Shown: positions 23,232 to 32,215 of the stretch, in pieces
Position numbering within the stretch: position 1 is the stretch's first letter
How the letters are laid out: each line of letters starts with the position of its first letter
Source: Paracoccus isoporae
GTDB taxonomy: Bacteria; Pseudomonadota; Alphaproteobacteria; Rhodobacterales; Rhodobacteraceae
NCBI RefSeq assembly: GCF_900101865.1
Contig: NZ_FNAH01000015.1
Coordinates: forward strand, 1 to 37,858
Direction: 5' to 3'
DNA: 37,858 nt
Notes under the pieces: generated by a model
What the model saw: the letters and a program-made list of their open reading frames with translations, nothing else
Told to the model about the DNA's origin: nothing
Databases searched by the model: none
Translations under genes and position numbers: made by a program

Positions 23232-24206
23232 TCAGTTGCTGGTGGGACGCGCCGCGGCACCCCAGGGAAAGCGCCCGACCTTGATCGTCTTCAGCGCCTT
23301 TTCCGATGCCACGTCGATGACGGTGACATCGCCGGACACACCATTGGTGGTGAACAGCAGGCTGTCATCGGGCGAGAAATCCATGTGCCAGACGCGCCGC
23401 CCGACAAGGATGTAATCGCGCACCGCGTAGGTTTCGGCATCGACCACGGCGATGTGGTTGGCGGGGCCGAGTGCGATGAACATCGTCTTCTGGTCGGGCG
23501 TCATCCGCATGCCGACGGGCTGGACCTTGTCCGGATGAACGCCGGTGATCTCGAATGCGATCTTGGTAATCTCGGACTGGTCGGCGACATTGAAAACCGA
23601 CACCGTGCCGCCGATTTCCGCCGAAACCCAAAGCTCTGTCCCGTCCTTGGCAAATTCGGCGTCGCGCGGGCGGGCGTCGACCAGCGTATTGGCGAAGATC
23701 CGGTTCGTTTCGGTGTCGATCCAATGCGCCATATTGGTCGTTTCCGAGGTGGTGATCTGGACTTTCCCATCGGGAGAGATTGCCATTCCCTCGGGCTCGA
23801 TCCCCACGTCTATCTGGGCCACTACGCTGCGGGTTTCGGTATCGACAACGGTGGTGATCGCGTCGTCTTCATTGGCGATATACAGGTGGCGATTGTCGGG
23901 ATGCAGCACGAACTGTTCGGGATCCTCGCCCGAGGGCAGCTCGTGCAGGATCTCGCCGGTATCGGGATTCATAACCTGCACCGTGTCGCTGTCGGATGCG
24001 CAGATATACAGAACGGAATGATCCTGCGCGAATGTCAGCCCGCGCGGACGCTCACCGGTCGGATAGGTATTTATGACCTCCTGCGTGGCGACGTCGATCA
24101 CGCTGACGGTGTCGTCCTTTTCGTTGGTCACCCAGATTTCATCGGCCAATGCGGGCGTCAGGAAGGTGGTCAGCGTCAAGGCAGCAAGAATGAGGCGCAT
24201 GGTCAT
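23232..24206 (-). CDS. PQQ-dependent catabolism-associated beta-propeller (YVTN) protein
   Basis: A 324-aa secreted propeller. The signal peptide is MTMRLILAALTLTTFLTPALA. The body consists of repeated YVTN-type blades, for example WVTNEKDDTVSVIDVATQEV, YICASDSDTVQVMNPDTGE and YIANEDDAITTVVDTETRSV. It matches the propeller family tied to PQQ alcohol oxidation (remembered as TIGR03866). It lies just upstream of the small secreted protein, and its start overlaps the stop of the binding-protein gene by 4 bp. It has no PQQ-ligand motifs, so it is not an enzyme of that type. It may be a scaffold or sensor in the periplasm. Confidence 0.88.
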   Translation of the reverse strand: MTMRLILAALTLTTFLTPALADEIWVTNEKDDTVSVIDVATQEVINTYPTGERPRGLTFAQDHSVLYICASDSDTVQVMNPDTGEILHELPSGEDPEQFVLHPDNRHLYIANEDDAITTVVDTETRSVVAQIDVGIEPEGMAISPDGKVQITTSETTNMAHWIDTETNRIFANTLVDARPRDAEFAKDGTELWVSAEIGGTVSVFNVADQSEITKIAFEITGVHPDKVQPVGMRMTPDQKTMFIALGPANHIAVVDAETYAVRDYILVGRRVWHMDFSPDDSLLFTTNGVSGDVTVIDVASEKALKTIKVGRFPWGAAARPTSN

Positions 24207-25348
24207 CCTCCGTCAAAAGCCCGGCATTCGCTTTCGCGGCGGTCCACGCCAAGCGTATCCATTTCGTTTACCTCGTGCAGGAACCCTTCCAGCGGGGCCT
24301 GCGCGACAAGGGCCTCGGCCGTCACCAGCGGGACCGGCTGGCGAAGCTGCCCATCCCACCCGCGATAGCTGAGCGGACGGCCCAGAAAGGCGGCGAGTTC
24401 GAATTCATCCGACAGCACATGGTCGCGGATACTGGCGGCATCGGCCTTGCCCGTGCGCGTCACCGCCTCGCCAATGCTGCGCATCGCGACCCAGGCGCCG
24501 AAATCCTCGGGCGCCATGTCGCGACCCGCCAGTTCCACGAAACGGCTTTGCAACTGCGCCGCGCCCGCCTGTTCGACCACCGGCGCCCAGCCCTTCGCAT
24601 GCAAGCCCGCACCGCCCGCGACCGGGCGCGGAAGCCAGGTGTTAAAGGGAACGTAGCGGGCGAAATCATCGGCGCTGTCAGCGATCAGCAGCAGGTCGTA
24701 CTCCCCCAGTTCCTGCGTGAACAACGGCACCTCGGCACCGGCCGAACGGCGCAGGTCGGCGTCGAAGGGCCAGATCTTCTCGCTCTCGATTGCCGCACCG
24801 AATTTGGCCAGCGATTGCTGATAGGTCTCGGCAAGGGCCGCATCTTCGTCGCGTGGACCCACGATCATGGCGAGATCTTCCCAACGGCGACTGGCGACGA
24901 ATTGGCCAAGCGCATCGGCCAGCATAGCGTCCGAGGGCGTTGAATGCAGCAGGTTCGTCCGGCAACCGCCCGCCCGAAGGCCATCGTCGGAACCGGTCGC
25001 ATTGAAGATCAGCGCATCGGGCCTTGCATCGGCCAGCGCGTTCAGGTCGGCAGGCGGCGCATCGGCGATGATCAGGTCCGCATCACCCAGCAGCGCCGGA
25101 TCAAATGCGTCCTCTGGCGCGACTTGCAGGACGTCCAGCCGATAGTCATGGCCAAGAAACTTTCCCGAACTGGCATTGTCCTCGACCGCAAGCCGCGCGC
25201 CAGCGATGCCCAGATCCTCGGGGCGTTCGTCCAGGTTAGACAGCACGGGCGGCCGCACCGTCTGGCGTTCCAGATAGACGACATTCACCTCTACCGCGGT
25301 GGCAGGCGCGGCGGCGGCTGCGAAAATGATGATCGGATACAGTCTCAC
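24203..25348 (-). CDS. ABC transporter substrate-binding protein of the PQQ alcohol oxidation system
   Basis: A 381-aa periplasmic protein of the branched-chain amino-acid-binding type fold (type I periplasmic binding). The signal peptide is MRLYPIIIFAAAAAPATA. Landmarks are VEVNVVYLERQTVRPPVLSN at the mature N-terminus, ADLIIADAPPADLNALADAR and LLLIADSADDFARYVPF. It matches the binding-protein family found only with PQQ-dependent alcohol dehydrogenase transport genes (remembered as TIGR03863). It is the first gene of the minus-strand operon that ends with PedC. The operator-like palindrome lies 60 bp upstream. Its ligand is unknown. Confidence 0.86.
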   Translation of the reverse strand: MRLYPIIIFAAAAAPATAVEVNVVYLERQTVRPPVLSNLDERPEDLGIAGARLAVEDNASSGKFLGHDYRLDVLQVAPEDAFDPALLGDADLIIADAPPADLNALADARPDALIFNATGSDDGLRAGGCRTNLLHSTPSDAMLADALGQFVASRRWEDLAMIVGPRDEDAALAETYQQSLAKFGAAIESEKIWPFDADLRRSAGAEVPLFTQELGEYDLLLIADSADDFARYVPFNTWLPRPVAGGAGLHAKGWAPVVEQAGAAQLQSRFVELAGRDMAPEDFGAWVAMRSIGEAVTRTGKADAASIRDHVLSDEFELAAFLGRPLSYRGWDGQLRQPVPLVTAEALVAQAPLEGFLHEVNEMDTLGVDRRESECRAFDGG

Positions 25349-25402
25349 GCCGGAACGTCCTTTCCCTCTTCTGTCAGCAGGTTAGCAAAGTGTCACCGCA
25401 GC

Positions 25403-25420
25403 CATATTCGACCAAGGTCG
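25403..25420. promoter_or_regulatory. Shared operator, CGACCAAGGTCG copy
   Basis: CATATT then CGACCAAGGTCG (25409-25420). It is the same palindrome as at 18804 and 32223 with AA instead of TT in the centre, and the CATAT flank is kept. It lies in the divergent gap between the binding-protein operon (60 bp from its start) and the PedF-like cytochrome gene (134 bp). Confidence 0.75.
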
Positions 25421-25554
25421 GATACCGAAAACGGCCGACCTGTCCGAAGGTCTTATTGCGAGTCGGGTGCCTCAGCCACGAAACTCTGACGCAGAAAGCC
25501 GCACCGGCAGCGCGCCGGCCGATGCAGACAGCAAGCTCAAGCAGGAGAGCCACC

Positions 25555-26280
25555 ATGACCGGACTGCCCCAAAGCAAGCGACTTCTACCCGTCATCCTGA
25601 TCGGCCTTGCCGGTGCCGCCTTCGCACATGGCGATGTCGCGCCGCAGCCGGTCAACACCGACGCGCTGCCCGATCTGGAAAGCGAAGGTGGGGAATGGCT
25701 GCTGGAGAACCCCTATCGCGAGGCCGAGGACGATGTGTGGCAGCAGGTCGTCGCGGTGGGCGAATCCGGCTATACCCAGAACTGCGCGCGCTGTCATGGG
25801 CTGGGGGCGGTGTCAGGCGGACTTGCCCCCGACCTGCGCTATCTTGAACCGAACGAATTCGGCGATGAATGGTATCTGGAACGCTTCATCAACGGCTATA
25901 CGCAGGACGGCACGACCAAGATGCCCGGCTTTGGCGAGGTGCTGGACGAAAAGGCGGCATGGGCGATCAAGACCTATGTCGAAAGCCGGCCCGAGGATGG
26001 CGCCTATGACAGCCTGAATGCGCGCCTGACCGAGATCCGCGACCGGCTGGCCGAAATCGGAACCGAGGTGCAGGGCGGCGGGGATGCGGCACAATTCACC
26101 GACGAGACGGCGACGATCCGCGACGAGCTTTCGACCATGTCGGCCGAGATCCCGACAGCATACGGCGAAGGACGCACCGACAGCATCGCGCTGCGCGCGG
26201 CGAATGCGCTGACAGGCGACGCGCCCGCACATCGCTCGGCTGCCGAGACCCTGACCATCGGCTTGTCGGCGGCAAATTGA
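25555..26280 (+). CDS. pedF: Cytochrome c-550, PedF-like
   Basis: A 241-aa secreted cytochrome c. The signal peptide is LLPVILIGLAGAAFA. The haem-binding motif CARCH begins at C77 (NCARCHGLGAV), and the distal Met is likely M123 in TKMPGFG. Such cytochromes are the electron acceptors of PQQ alcohol dehydrogenases. The C-terminal extension (about residues 150-241) is helical, rich in charged residues, and absent from short class I cytochromes. ATG 25555 was chosen because a CAGGAGAG site precedes it. An extension to 25390 would add 55 residues with no homologous look. The stop overlaps the TTG start of the MoxJ-like gene. Confidence 0.88.
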   Translation: MTGLPQSKRLLPVILIGLAGAAFAHGDVAPQPVNTDALPDLESEGGEWLLENPYREAEDDVWQQVVAVGESGYTQNCARCHGLGAVSGGLAPDLRYLEPNEFGDEWYLERFINGYTQDGTTKMPGFGEVLDEKAAWAIKTYVESRPEDGAYDSLNARLTEIRDRLAEIGTEVQGGGDAAQFTDETATIRDELSTMSAEIPTAYGEGRTDSIALRAANALTGDAPAHRSAAETLTIGLSAAN

Positions 26281-27194
26281 TATCGGGCATCATCCGAGGA
26301 ACAGTCATTGGTGCGGCGTCATGGCTTTGCCTTGCCGCCGCACCGGCACTGGCCAAATGCGAAAACATCCCCAGCGGTCTCGACGCACCGCCACCGCCGC
26401 AGAATACCGGCCGCGATATCGTCGGGCAGGAGCTCGATCAGATCTTCGATCAGGGCTATATGACCTTCGGCGTCTACGAGGATTTTCCGCCCTTCTCTTT
26501 CCTGAAAGATGGCGCGCCGGCTGGCATTGACGTGGATCTGGGCCAGATCATCGCCGCTGAGATGGGGCTGGAGGCGCGCTTCGAACTGGTTCAGGCAGGC
26601 GAGAATGTCGACAACGACATGCGCACCTATCTCTGGCAGCATTCAAAGCTTGGCGCGCCCATCGTCAACGTGCTGATGCACGTGCCCTATAATATCGACT
26701 TCGCCTGCCGGAATGAGATGGTCGTCATCACCGGCCAGTATTTCGAAGAACGCATCGCGATCGCCTATGATCCGGTGGTCTATCCTGACACGCCGCCGAC
26801 CCCCGCCTATTTTCGCTTCGACAAGGTCGCGGTCGAAAATGACAGTATCAGCGATTTCTTCCTGTCAGGCGCATTTGGCGGGCAGATACGGCCGAAGATC
26901 GTCCGTGTCGGAAATCCGATCGCGGCGGTGAACGAGATCGGCCAGGACGGGGTTGCGGCCGCGATGGGGCCACGGGTGCAACTGGAATATGCCGCTGGGT
27001 CCGAATACCCGGTTTCGGCCGATCCCATCCCCAGCTTCAGCATGGGATCCTGGACCCTGGGCGTCGCCGTCCATCAGGCCTATCGCGATCTTGCATATAG
27101 CGTCGATGACGCCATCGGTGCGGCCATCGCAGACGGAAGGATGGCCAAGATCTTCGCCGCCTATGGCGCGACTTATACAGAGCCTGAGCGCTAG
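26277..27194 (+). CDS. Quinoprotein dehydrogenase-associated periplasmic binding protein (MoxJ-like)
   Basis: A 305-aa secreted protein of the amino-acid-binding type fold. The signal peptide (IIRGTVIGAASWLCLAAAPALA) is followed by a mature N-terminus with CENIPSGLDAPPPPQ. Landmarks are YMTFGVYEDFPPFSFLKDGA, IDVDLGQIIAAEMGLEARF and MHVPYNIDFACRNEMVV. It matches the family linked to PQQ dehydrogenases (MoxJ/XoxJ-type, remembered as TIGR03871). Such proteins are thought to help mature the dehydrogenase. The start is a TTG overlapping the cytochrome stop (TTGA); no in-frame ATG upstream of the signal peptide exists, so the TTG is preferred. It ends directly against the ApbE stop on the other strand. 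Confidence 0.85.
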   Translation: MISGIIRGTVIGAASWLCLAAAPALAKCENIPSGLDAPPPPQNTGRDIVGQELDQIFDQGYMTFGVYEDFPPFSFLKDGAPAGIDVDLGQIIAAEMGLEARFELVQAGENVDNDMRTYLWQHSKLGAPIVNVLMHVPYNIDFACRNEMVVITGQYFEERIAIAYDPVVYPDTPPTPAYFRFDKVAVENDSISDFFLSGAFGGQIRPKIVRVGNPIAAVNEIGQDGVAAAMGPRVQLEYAAGSEYPVSADPIPSFSMGSWTLGVAVHQAYRDLAYSVDDAIGAAIADGRMAKIFAAYGATYTEPER

Positions 27195-28106
27195 TCAGGC
27201 AGGCGTCGCGGCGTCCAGCCGCAGCCTCTCCCCCTCCGCCGAAACCAGCAGGACCTGCCGGCATGTCCCGACCATGGCCCGGCGGATTGCGTCCGCTTCC
27301 ATCAGGGCAAAGCCTGTCGACAGCCCATCCGCCACGGCGGCACTGGCCGCGTGCACAGCCGCAAGGCTCCAGCGGGCCGGACGCGGGGCGGGCCCGGTCG
27401 CATCGAAGATATGTCCTGCGGCCCCGTCCGCGCCAAACCGCATCGCGCCGGGGGCGCTGATCGCAAGCGCGCTGTTGCGCAGTGAAATCCGGTCCGGCAG
27501 ACCGTCGATCCCGACCCGCCACTGGCCTGCACGACCGGCCCGGAACTCGCCCAGATCAACCAGCACCTCGTCGAAGCCGGCAAGGTGCAGCCGCTCGGCG
27601 ATCAGGTCGCTGGCAAAGCCTTGCGCAATGCCGTTCAACGTCAGCGCCTGCCCGCGATCCAGTTGCAGCCGCCCGCCGTCATGACGGACCCTGTTCCATC
27701 CCAGCAATGCTTTGGCCTCTCGCCATGCCGCCTGATCGGGCGTTCCCCCCGCCCGGGCAATGAGCCGCCAAAGCGGCTGCACCGTGGGATCGAAAATTCC
27801 GTCGGTGGCGCGATGCAGCATGTCCACATGCCGAACGATTCCGCGCCAATCGGCATCCATGGAAATCGCCCCGGTGCGGTTCAGACGGCTGATGTCACTG
27901 TCGGGATCGAACAGCGAAAACTTGCGTTCGATCCGCCGGATATCGCCCACGACAGCGCGCAATGCCGCATCCGCCGCGCGTCCGCCCCGGATCGTGACCG
28001 AAACATCACTGCCAAAGGCCAGCCCGTCCCACCGGACCGGCGCAGCGGCGGCAGGGCGCGCCAATGACGCTGCCGCCGCGATGGCCAGAAAGCGCCGCCG
28101 TTTCAT
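27195..28106 (-). CDS. apbE: FAD:protein FMN transferase (ApbE)
   Basis: A 303-aa flavin transferase that attaches FMN covalently to a Thr of target proteins. It has a twin-arginine signal (MKRRRFLAIAAAASLA). ApbE landmarks are AFGSDVSVTIRGG, the RIERKFSLFDPDSDISRLNR loop, NGIAQGFASDLIAERL and VDLGEFRA, with the C-terminal ASAAVADGLSTGFALM. It follows the NosR-like gene with a 4-bp overlap, so that protein is its probable substrate: it carries a Thr in an FMN-attachment-like motif. The stop abuts that of the convergent MoxJ-like gene. Confidence 0.9.
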   Translation of the reverse strand: MKRRRFLAIAAAASLARPAAAAPVRWDGLAFGSDVSVTIRGGRAADAALRAVVGDIRRIERKFSLFDPDSDISRLNRTGAISMDADWRGIVRHVDMLHRATDGIFDPTVQPLWRLIARAGGTPDQAAWREAKALLGWNRVRHDGGRLQLDRGQALTLNGIAQGFASDLIAERLHLAGFDEVLVDLGEFRAGRAGQWRVGIDGLPDRISLRNSALAISAPGAMRFGADGAAGHIFDATGPAPRPARWSLAAVHAASAAVADGLSTGFALMEADAIRRAMVGTCRQVLLVSAEGERLRLDAATPA

Positions 28107-30148
28107 GCCGCCACCTTGCGCGCGCCCTTCCGCGCCGCCAGCACAAGCGGCACGCAGGTCGTCGCATCGTCATGGATCTGTACGCATTCGAGGCATTGGA
28201 AGCACTCTTCATAGCTGATTTCACCGCTCTTGCGGATGGCACCATATTTGCAGCGCACACGGCAAAGCTGGCACGGGCTGCCGCATTCGGCGCGCCGCGG
28301 AATATTGTCCGCGAACCGCAGCCCATCCGTCAGCGCGAAAAAGGCACCCAGCGGGCACACATAGCGGCAGAAGCTTTTAAACACGAACAGGCCCGCGACG
28401 ATCCAGAACAGCGCATAGGCGACATAGAACCAGTCGCGCAGGAAATAGGTGGTCATGGCGGTCTTGAACGGCTCGACCTCGTTCAGGCTGTCGGACAGGC
28501 CGGGGGCGGCAAAGGCGGATACGACCAATACGGCAAGCACCAGATACTTGACCCGGCGCAGCTGCCGATCAAGACGATCCGGCACCACCAGCGGACGCAG
28601 GCCCAGCCGCCGCCCCGCCGCATGTGTCAGTTCCTGCAGGGCGCCAAACGGACACATCCAGCCGCAGAACCACCCCCTTCCCCACACCAGGACCGAGGCG
28701 AGCGCCACGCCCCAGAGCATCAGCGAGAACGGATCATACAGCAGGAATCCCAGCGATTGCCCTTGCAAGCCCGCGCGCAGCGTCCCGGTGACGGTGACAA
28801 CCGAAAGCTGCCCCTGCCCCCACCAGCCGACGAAAACCAGGGTCACGGCAAGAACTGCGAGCCGTAACGCCCCGAAATGCCGGCTGGCCGCTGTGGCTGA
28901 TTGGCGCAGCAAAAAGGTCAGCGTCAGCCCACAGAACGCAGCCAGTGCAACAAGATCCGGCCAGCGGGCTAGCAGGGTGGCCTGAAACGGCGACATCTCG
29001 ACCGCCTCCACAGGGCGCAGGAAAAAACGCGCATCCGTTGCGTGGGCAAGGCGCAGCTCCTGGGTGCCGGTCTCTGGCTGGAATACGCCATGTTCGCGTT
29101 CGGCCAGCACGGTCAGTTGATATTCGCGCGCCGGGTCAAAGCCCAGCCGGCGGTCGGTTCGCAGGATCATCGCCGTGCCTTGCGGAAGGTCCGGTTTCAG
29201 CGTGAACAGAAGGTCGCTGTCGCGCAGCTCCAACGGAAAGCCGTCCTGCATCAGCCCGATCAGGGCCGGTGCGGTGTTGCGCACGAAATCCTCATCCACC
29301 AATCCGTGCCGCCCGGCATCGATCAGCAGCAATGGCTCTGCATCCGGGGAGATCTCGCGGAAGGCATCAAGACGGGCCTGCCCCTCATCGCTCACCACTG
29401 CCGCGGCAATGCTGGGTGGGCCGAGATCGACAAGGTAGAGATCCAGATAGATGCCTTCGGGATCGGCGGACGCTTCGGGGTCGTCATTGGCCCAGACGGT
29501 GCCCGCGAAAGCCGTGTCGATTTCCGCATTTGTCACGCGAAGCCTGCCGACCAGCCCCTGATCCAGAAGCTCCTGCCAGCTCAGCTGTTCGCGATAATCA
29601 GGGTCGGGGCTTGCGGCGGGTGGCCTGTCCAGCCCCGAAATCGAATCCCTGGCCATCTCCAGCGCGGCGGCAAGGATGCTTTCATGGGCAATCCTGACCG
29701 AGGCCGTGGCCTTGGCCACACCGTCCAGTTCCTGCACGCCGGGGGCCGGGGTGCCGATGCTGAAACGATCCGTGACCGAGCGCCCGACATATTGCGCGAT
29801 GAAGTCATCAAATAGCGCCTGACCCAGGCCCGAGACAAAGATCGGCTCGTTATGGTCAAGCAGTTCGACCTGAAGGAAAGTGCCATCATTCCCCATCACG
29901 ATCAGGGTGTTTATCGCCGCACCCGAAAAGCCCGGCAAAGGGGCCAATGCTTCGGACTGGATGACGGTGCCGGCGCGCACCTTGTCCAGCCCGGTCAATT
30001 GCCAGATGCCGGGGGCGATCTCGTCACCCATAAAATAGGGCGGGTCGATGCGCGCGGCGATATCTTCGGCGGGCAGAATCTCTGCCTGCGCCGACATTCC
30101 GGTCAGCAGATACAAAGCGAGTGCAAATGCTGCGACCAGGCACCGCAT
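28103..30148 (-). CDS. NosR-like membrane protein with FMN-binding and 4Fe-4S domains
   Basis: A 681-aa membrane flavoprotein. After a signal-like first helix (MRCLVAAFALALYLLTG), the periplasmic FMN-binding domain carries the attachment-like motif DGVAKATASV, with T148 the likely acceptor of covalent FMN. A long periplasmic region follows (residues 150-400), then about six membrane segments. These include the polyferredoxin-type motifs CGWMCPFG and CRYVCPLGA, and a C-terminal Cys-rich part (CGSPCQLCRVRCKYGAI, CFQCLECVQIHDDATTC) for two 4Fe-4S clusters. This is the layout of NosR/NirI. No nos or nir genes are here; instead it sits in the aldehyde dehydrogenase operon. An electron-transfer role between quinone pool and periplasm in alcohol oxidation is proposed (inference). 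Confidence 0.85.
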   Translation of the reverse strand: MRCLVAAFALALYLLTGMSAQAEILPAEDIAARIDPPYFMGDEIAPGIWQLTGLDKVRAGTVIQSEALAPLPGFSGAAINTLIVMGNDGTFLQVELLDHNEPIFVSGLGQALFDDFIAQYVGRSVTDRFSIGTPAPGVQELDGVAKATASVRIAHESILAAALEMARDSISGLDRPPAASPDPDYREQLSWQELLDQGLVGRLRVTNAEIDTAFAGTVWANDDPEASADPEGIYLDLYLVDLGPPSIAAAVVSDEGQARLDAFREISPDAEPLLLIDAGRHGLVDEDFVRNTAPALIGLMQDGFPLELRDSDLLFTLKPDLPQGTAMILRTDRRLGFDPAREYQLTVLAEREHGVFQPETGTQELRLAHATDARFFLRPVEAVEMSPFQATLLARWPDLVALAAFCGLTLTFLLRQSATAASRHFGALRLAVLAVTLVFVGWWGQGQLSVVTVTGTLRAGLQGQSLGFLLYDPFSLMLWGVALASVLVWGRGWFCGWMCPFGALQELTHAAGRRLGLRPLVVPDRLDRQLRRVKYLVLAVLVVSAFAAPGLSDSLNEVEPFKTAMTTYFLRDWFYVAYALFWIVAGLFVFKSFCRYVCPLGAFFALTDGLRFADNIPRRAECGSPCQLCRVRCKYGAIRKSGEISYEECFQCLECVQIHDDATTCVPLVLAARKGARKVAA

Positions 30149-30149
30149 T

Positions 30150-30503
30150 TCATCGGATACAAACGTCTGAACGTGTCAGAAACCGCCGCCCGGTCCCGTT
30201 ATCCAGCGAGAACGTCCCGCCGCGACCTGCACCTGCGTCGATAAGAAGATCGGTGTGCTTCCAACGCTCATACTGGTCGGCGTTCATGTAGAAGGGAACG
30301 CCACCGATCTCGCCGATCTTCACATCGCTGTCGCCGATACGGTAATCTCCTTCGGCGAACAGCATCGGGGCAGAGCCGTCACAGCAGCCGCCGGACTGGT
30401 GGAACAGCAAACGCGGCCCGTGGTGGACCGACTGGATGTCACGCAGCAAATCCAGCGCGGCTTCGGTGGCATCAAGCTTCATTTCGTCCTGCTCGCGCGC
30501 CAT
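30150..30503 (-). CDS. DUF779 domain protein
   Basis: A 117-aa cytoplasmic protein of the DUF779 family, characteristically encoded beside acetaldehyde-type aldehyde dehydrogenases. The motif HQSGGCCDGSAPML near residue 35 carries two adjacent Cys and could bind metal. GEIGGVPFYMNADQYERWKHTDLLIDAGAGRGGTFSLDN completes the domain. A strong GGAGGAGG ribosome-binding site precedes the ATG. It is 79 bp after the aldehyde dehydrogenase gene and its stop is one base before the NosR-like start (TGAAATG), so it is part of that operon. Confidence 0.9.
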   Translation of the reverse strand: MAREQDEMKLDATEAALDLLRDIQSVHHGPRLLFHQSGGCCDGSAPMLFAEGDYRIGDSDVKIGEIGGVPFYMNADQYERWKHTDLLIDAGAGRGGTFSLDNGTGRRFLTRSDVCIR

Positions 30504-30527
30504 CGGACCTCCTCCTCATTGAATTTC

Positions 30528-30574
30528 GCCGCCCGAGGCAGGGAGACCCCTCGGGCGGCTGGCCGCTTGCGGCC
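30528..30574 (-). terminator. Two consecutive hairpins between the aldehyde dehydrogenase and DUF779 genes
   Basis: The first (30528-30559) has an 11-bp stem, GCCGCCCGAGG with CCTCGGGCGGC and a 10-base loop. The second (30561-30574) is GGCCGC-TT-GCGGCC. Neither is followed by a U-tract in the minus-strand RNA, so they are probably intercistronic attenuation or mRNA-processing structures that lower DUF779/NosR-like/ApbE expression relative to the dehydrogenase. Confidence 0.5.
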
Positions 30575-30582
30575 GGTTGCGA

Positions 30583-32127
30583 TCAGAAGAAGCCCAGCTT
30601 GTTGGGATCGTAGCTGACCAGCTGGTTCTTGGTCTGGCGGTAATGCGACAGCATCATCTTGTGGTTTTCACGCCCGATGCCCGACTGCTTGTAGCCGCCA
30701 AAGGCCGCATGGGCCGGATAGGCATGGTAGCAGTTGGTCCAGACGCGACCCGCCTGAATGGCGCGGCCGGTGCGGAATGCGCGGTTGCCGTCGCGGGTCC
30801 AAACCCCGGCGCCCAGACCGTAAAGCGTGTCATTGGCGATCTGCAGCGCCTCTTCTTCATCCTTGAAGGTCGTTACCGACAGGACCGGGCCGAATATCTC
30901 CTCTTGGAAGATGCGCATCTTGTTGTTGCCCCGGAAGACCGTCGGCTGGATGTAGTTGCCATTGTCGATCCCTTCCACCTTGCCCAGGCTTCCGCCGGCC
31001 AGAACTTGCGCACCTTCGTCACGGCCAAGCTTCAGGTAAGAGCCGATCTTCTCCATCTGCTCGGTCGAGGCCTGCGCGCCGATCATCGTGGCCGGATCCA
31101 GCGGATTGCCCTGCACGATCGCGTTCACGCGCTCGATCGCGCGTTCCAGGAACTGATCGGCGATGCTTTCCTGCACCAGCGCCCGCGACGGACATGTGCA
31201 GACCTCGCCCTGGTTCAGCGCGAACATGGTGAAGCCTTCCAGCGCCTTGTCGAAGAAGGCGTCATCGGCAGACATCACATCCTCGAAGAAGATGTTCGGG
31301 GATTTGCCGCCCAGTTCCAGCGTCACCGGGATGAGGTTTTCGGCGGCATATTGCATGATCAGCCGGCCGGTCGTGGTCTCGCCGGTAAACGCGATCTTGG
31401 CGATACGCGGGGATGATGCCAGCGGCTTGCCCGCTTCCAGCCCGAAGCCGTTCACGACATTCAGCACGCCCGGCGGCAGCAGGTGGCCGATCAGCTCCAT
31501 CAGCACCAGAATGCTGGCCGGGGTCTGCTCGGCAGGTTTCAGCACCACGCAGTTCCCTGCTGCCAGCGCAGGCGCCAGTTTCCACGTCGCCATCAGCAGC
31601 GGAAAGTTCCACGGAATGATCTGGCCGACGACGCCCAGCGGTTCGTGGAAATGATAGGCATAGGTGTTGGCATCGATTTCCGAGATACCGCCCTCTTCGG
31701 CGCGGATCACGCCGCCGAAATAGCGGAAGTGGTCAATCGCCAGCGCGATGTCGGCATTGATCGATTCGCGGATCGGCTTGCCGTTGTCCAGCGTCTCGGC
31801 CGCGGCCAGCAGGTTGACATTGGCGGCCATCACATCGGCGATCTGGTTCAGGATCACGCCGCGCTCGGCCGGCGAGGTACGACCCCACGCGGCCTTGGCG
31901 GCATGGGCGGCATCCAGCGCCGCTTCGATGTCATCGGCGTTGGAACGGGCGACCTCGCAGATCACCTCGTTGTTGATCGGGGTCGTATTTTCGAAATACT
32001 GACCGGATTTCGGCTCGACGAATTCGCCGTTGATATAGTTGCCATAGCGGGCCTTGAACGGGAATTCGATGCCAAGATGGCTGACGCTCAACGCGTCGCT
32101 CAGATTGTTCCGTGGCTGAACATTCAT
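30583..32127 (-). CDS. exaC: NAD-dependent aldehyde dehydrogenase (ExaC/AldB-like)
   Basis: A 514-aa aldehyde dehydrogenase, a normal length. The catalytic Cys is C310 in [13 protein letters not shown], the activating Glu is in [14 protein letters not shown], and the NAD-binding [21 protein letters not shown] segment is present. The N-terminal [22 protein letters not shown] and C-terminal [23 protein letters not shown] are typical of the acetaldehyde dehydrogenase branch. It oxidises the aldehyde made by the PQQ enzyme. First gene of an operon with DUF779, the NosR-like protein and ApbE. An operator-like palindrome lies 95 bp upstream. The ribosome-binding site GGGAGGAAACC precedes the start. 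Confidence 0.93.
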   Translation of the reverse strand: MNVQPRNNLSDALSVSHLGIEFPFKARYGNYINGEFVEPKSGQYFENTTPINNEVICEVARSNADDIEAALDAAHAAKAAWGRTSPAERGVILNQIADVMAANVNLLAAAETLDNGKPIRESINADIALAIDHFRYFGGVIRAEEGGISEIDANTYAYHFHEPLGVVGQIIPWNFPLLMATWKLAPALAAGNCVVLKPAEQTPASILVLMELIGHLLPPGVLNVVNGFGLEAGKPLASSPRIAKIAFTGETTTGRLIMQYAAENLIPVTLELGGKSPNIFFEDVMSADDAFFDKALEGFTMFALNQGEVCTCPSRALVQESIADQFLERAIERVNAIVQGNPLDPATMIGAQASTEQMEKIGSYLKLGRDEGAQVLAGGSLGKVEGIDNGNYIQPTVFRGNNKMRIFQEEIFGPVLSVTTFKDEEEALQIANDTLYGLGAGVWTRDGNRAFRTGRAIQAGRVWTNCYHAYPAHAAFGGYKQSGIGRENHKMMLSHYRQTKNQLVSYDPNKLGFF

Positions 32128-32215
32128 GCTGGTTTCCTCCCTTTATCGCAGGCTGCGGCTTGCTTGCCGCCCTGTCGCAATCTCCAGGGAAAGGTTGGCG
32201 CAAAATCGTGGCCGG

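Noticed and set aside
27600..30100. Denitrification gene cluster, because of the NosR-like and pseudoazurin genes
   Set aside because: No nosZ, nirS, nirK or norB sequence is present, and both genes lie within alcohol oxidation operons.
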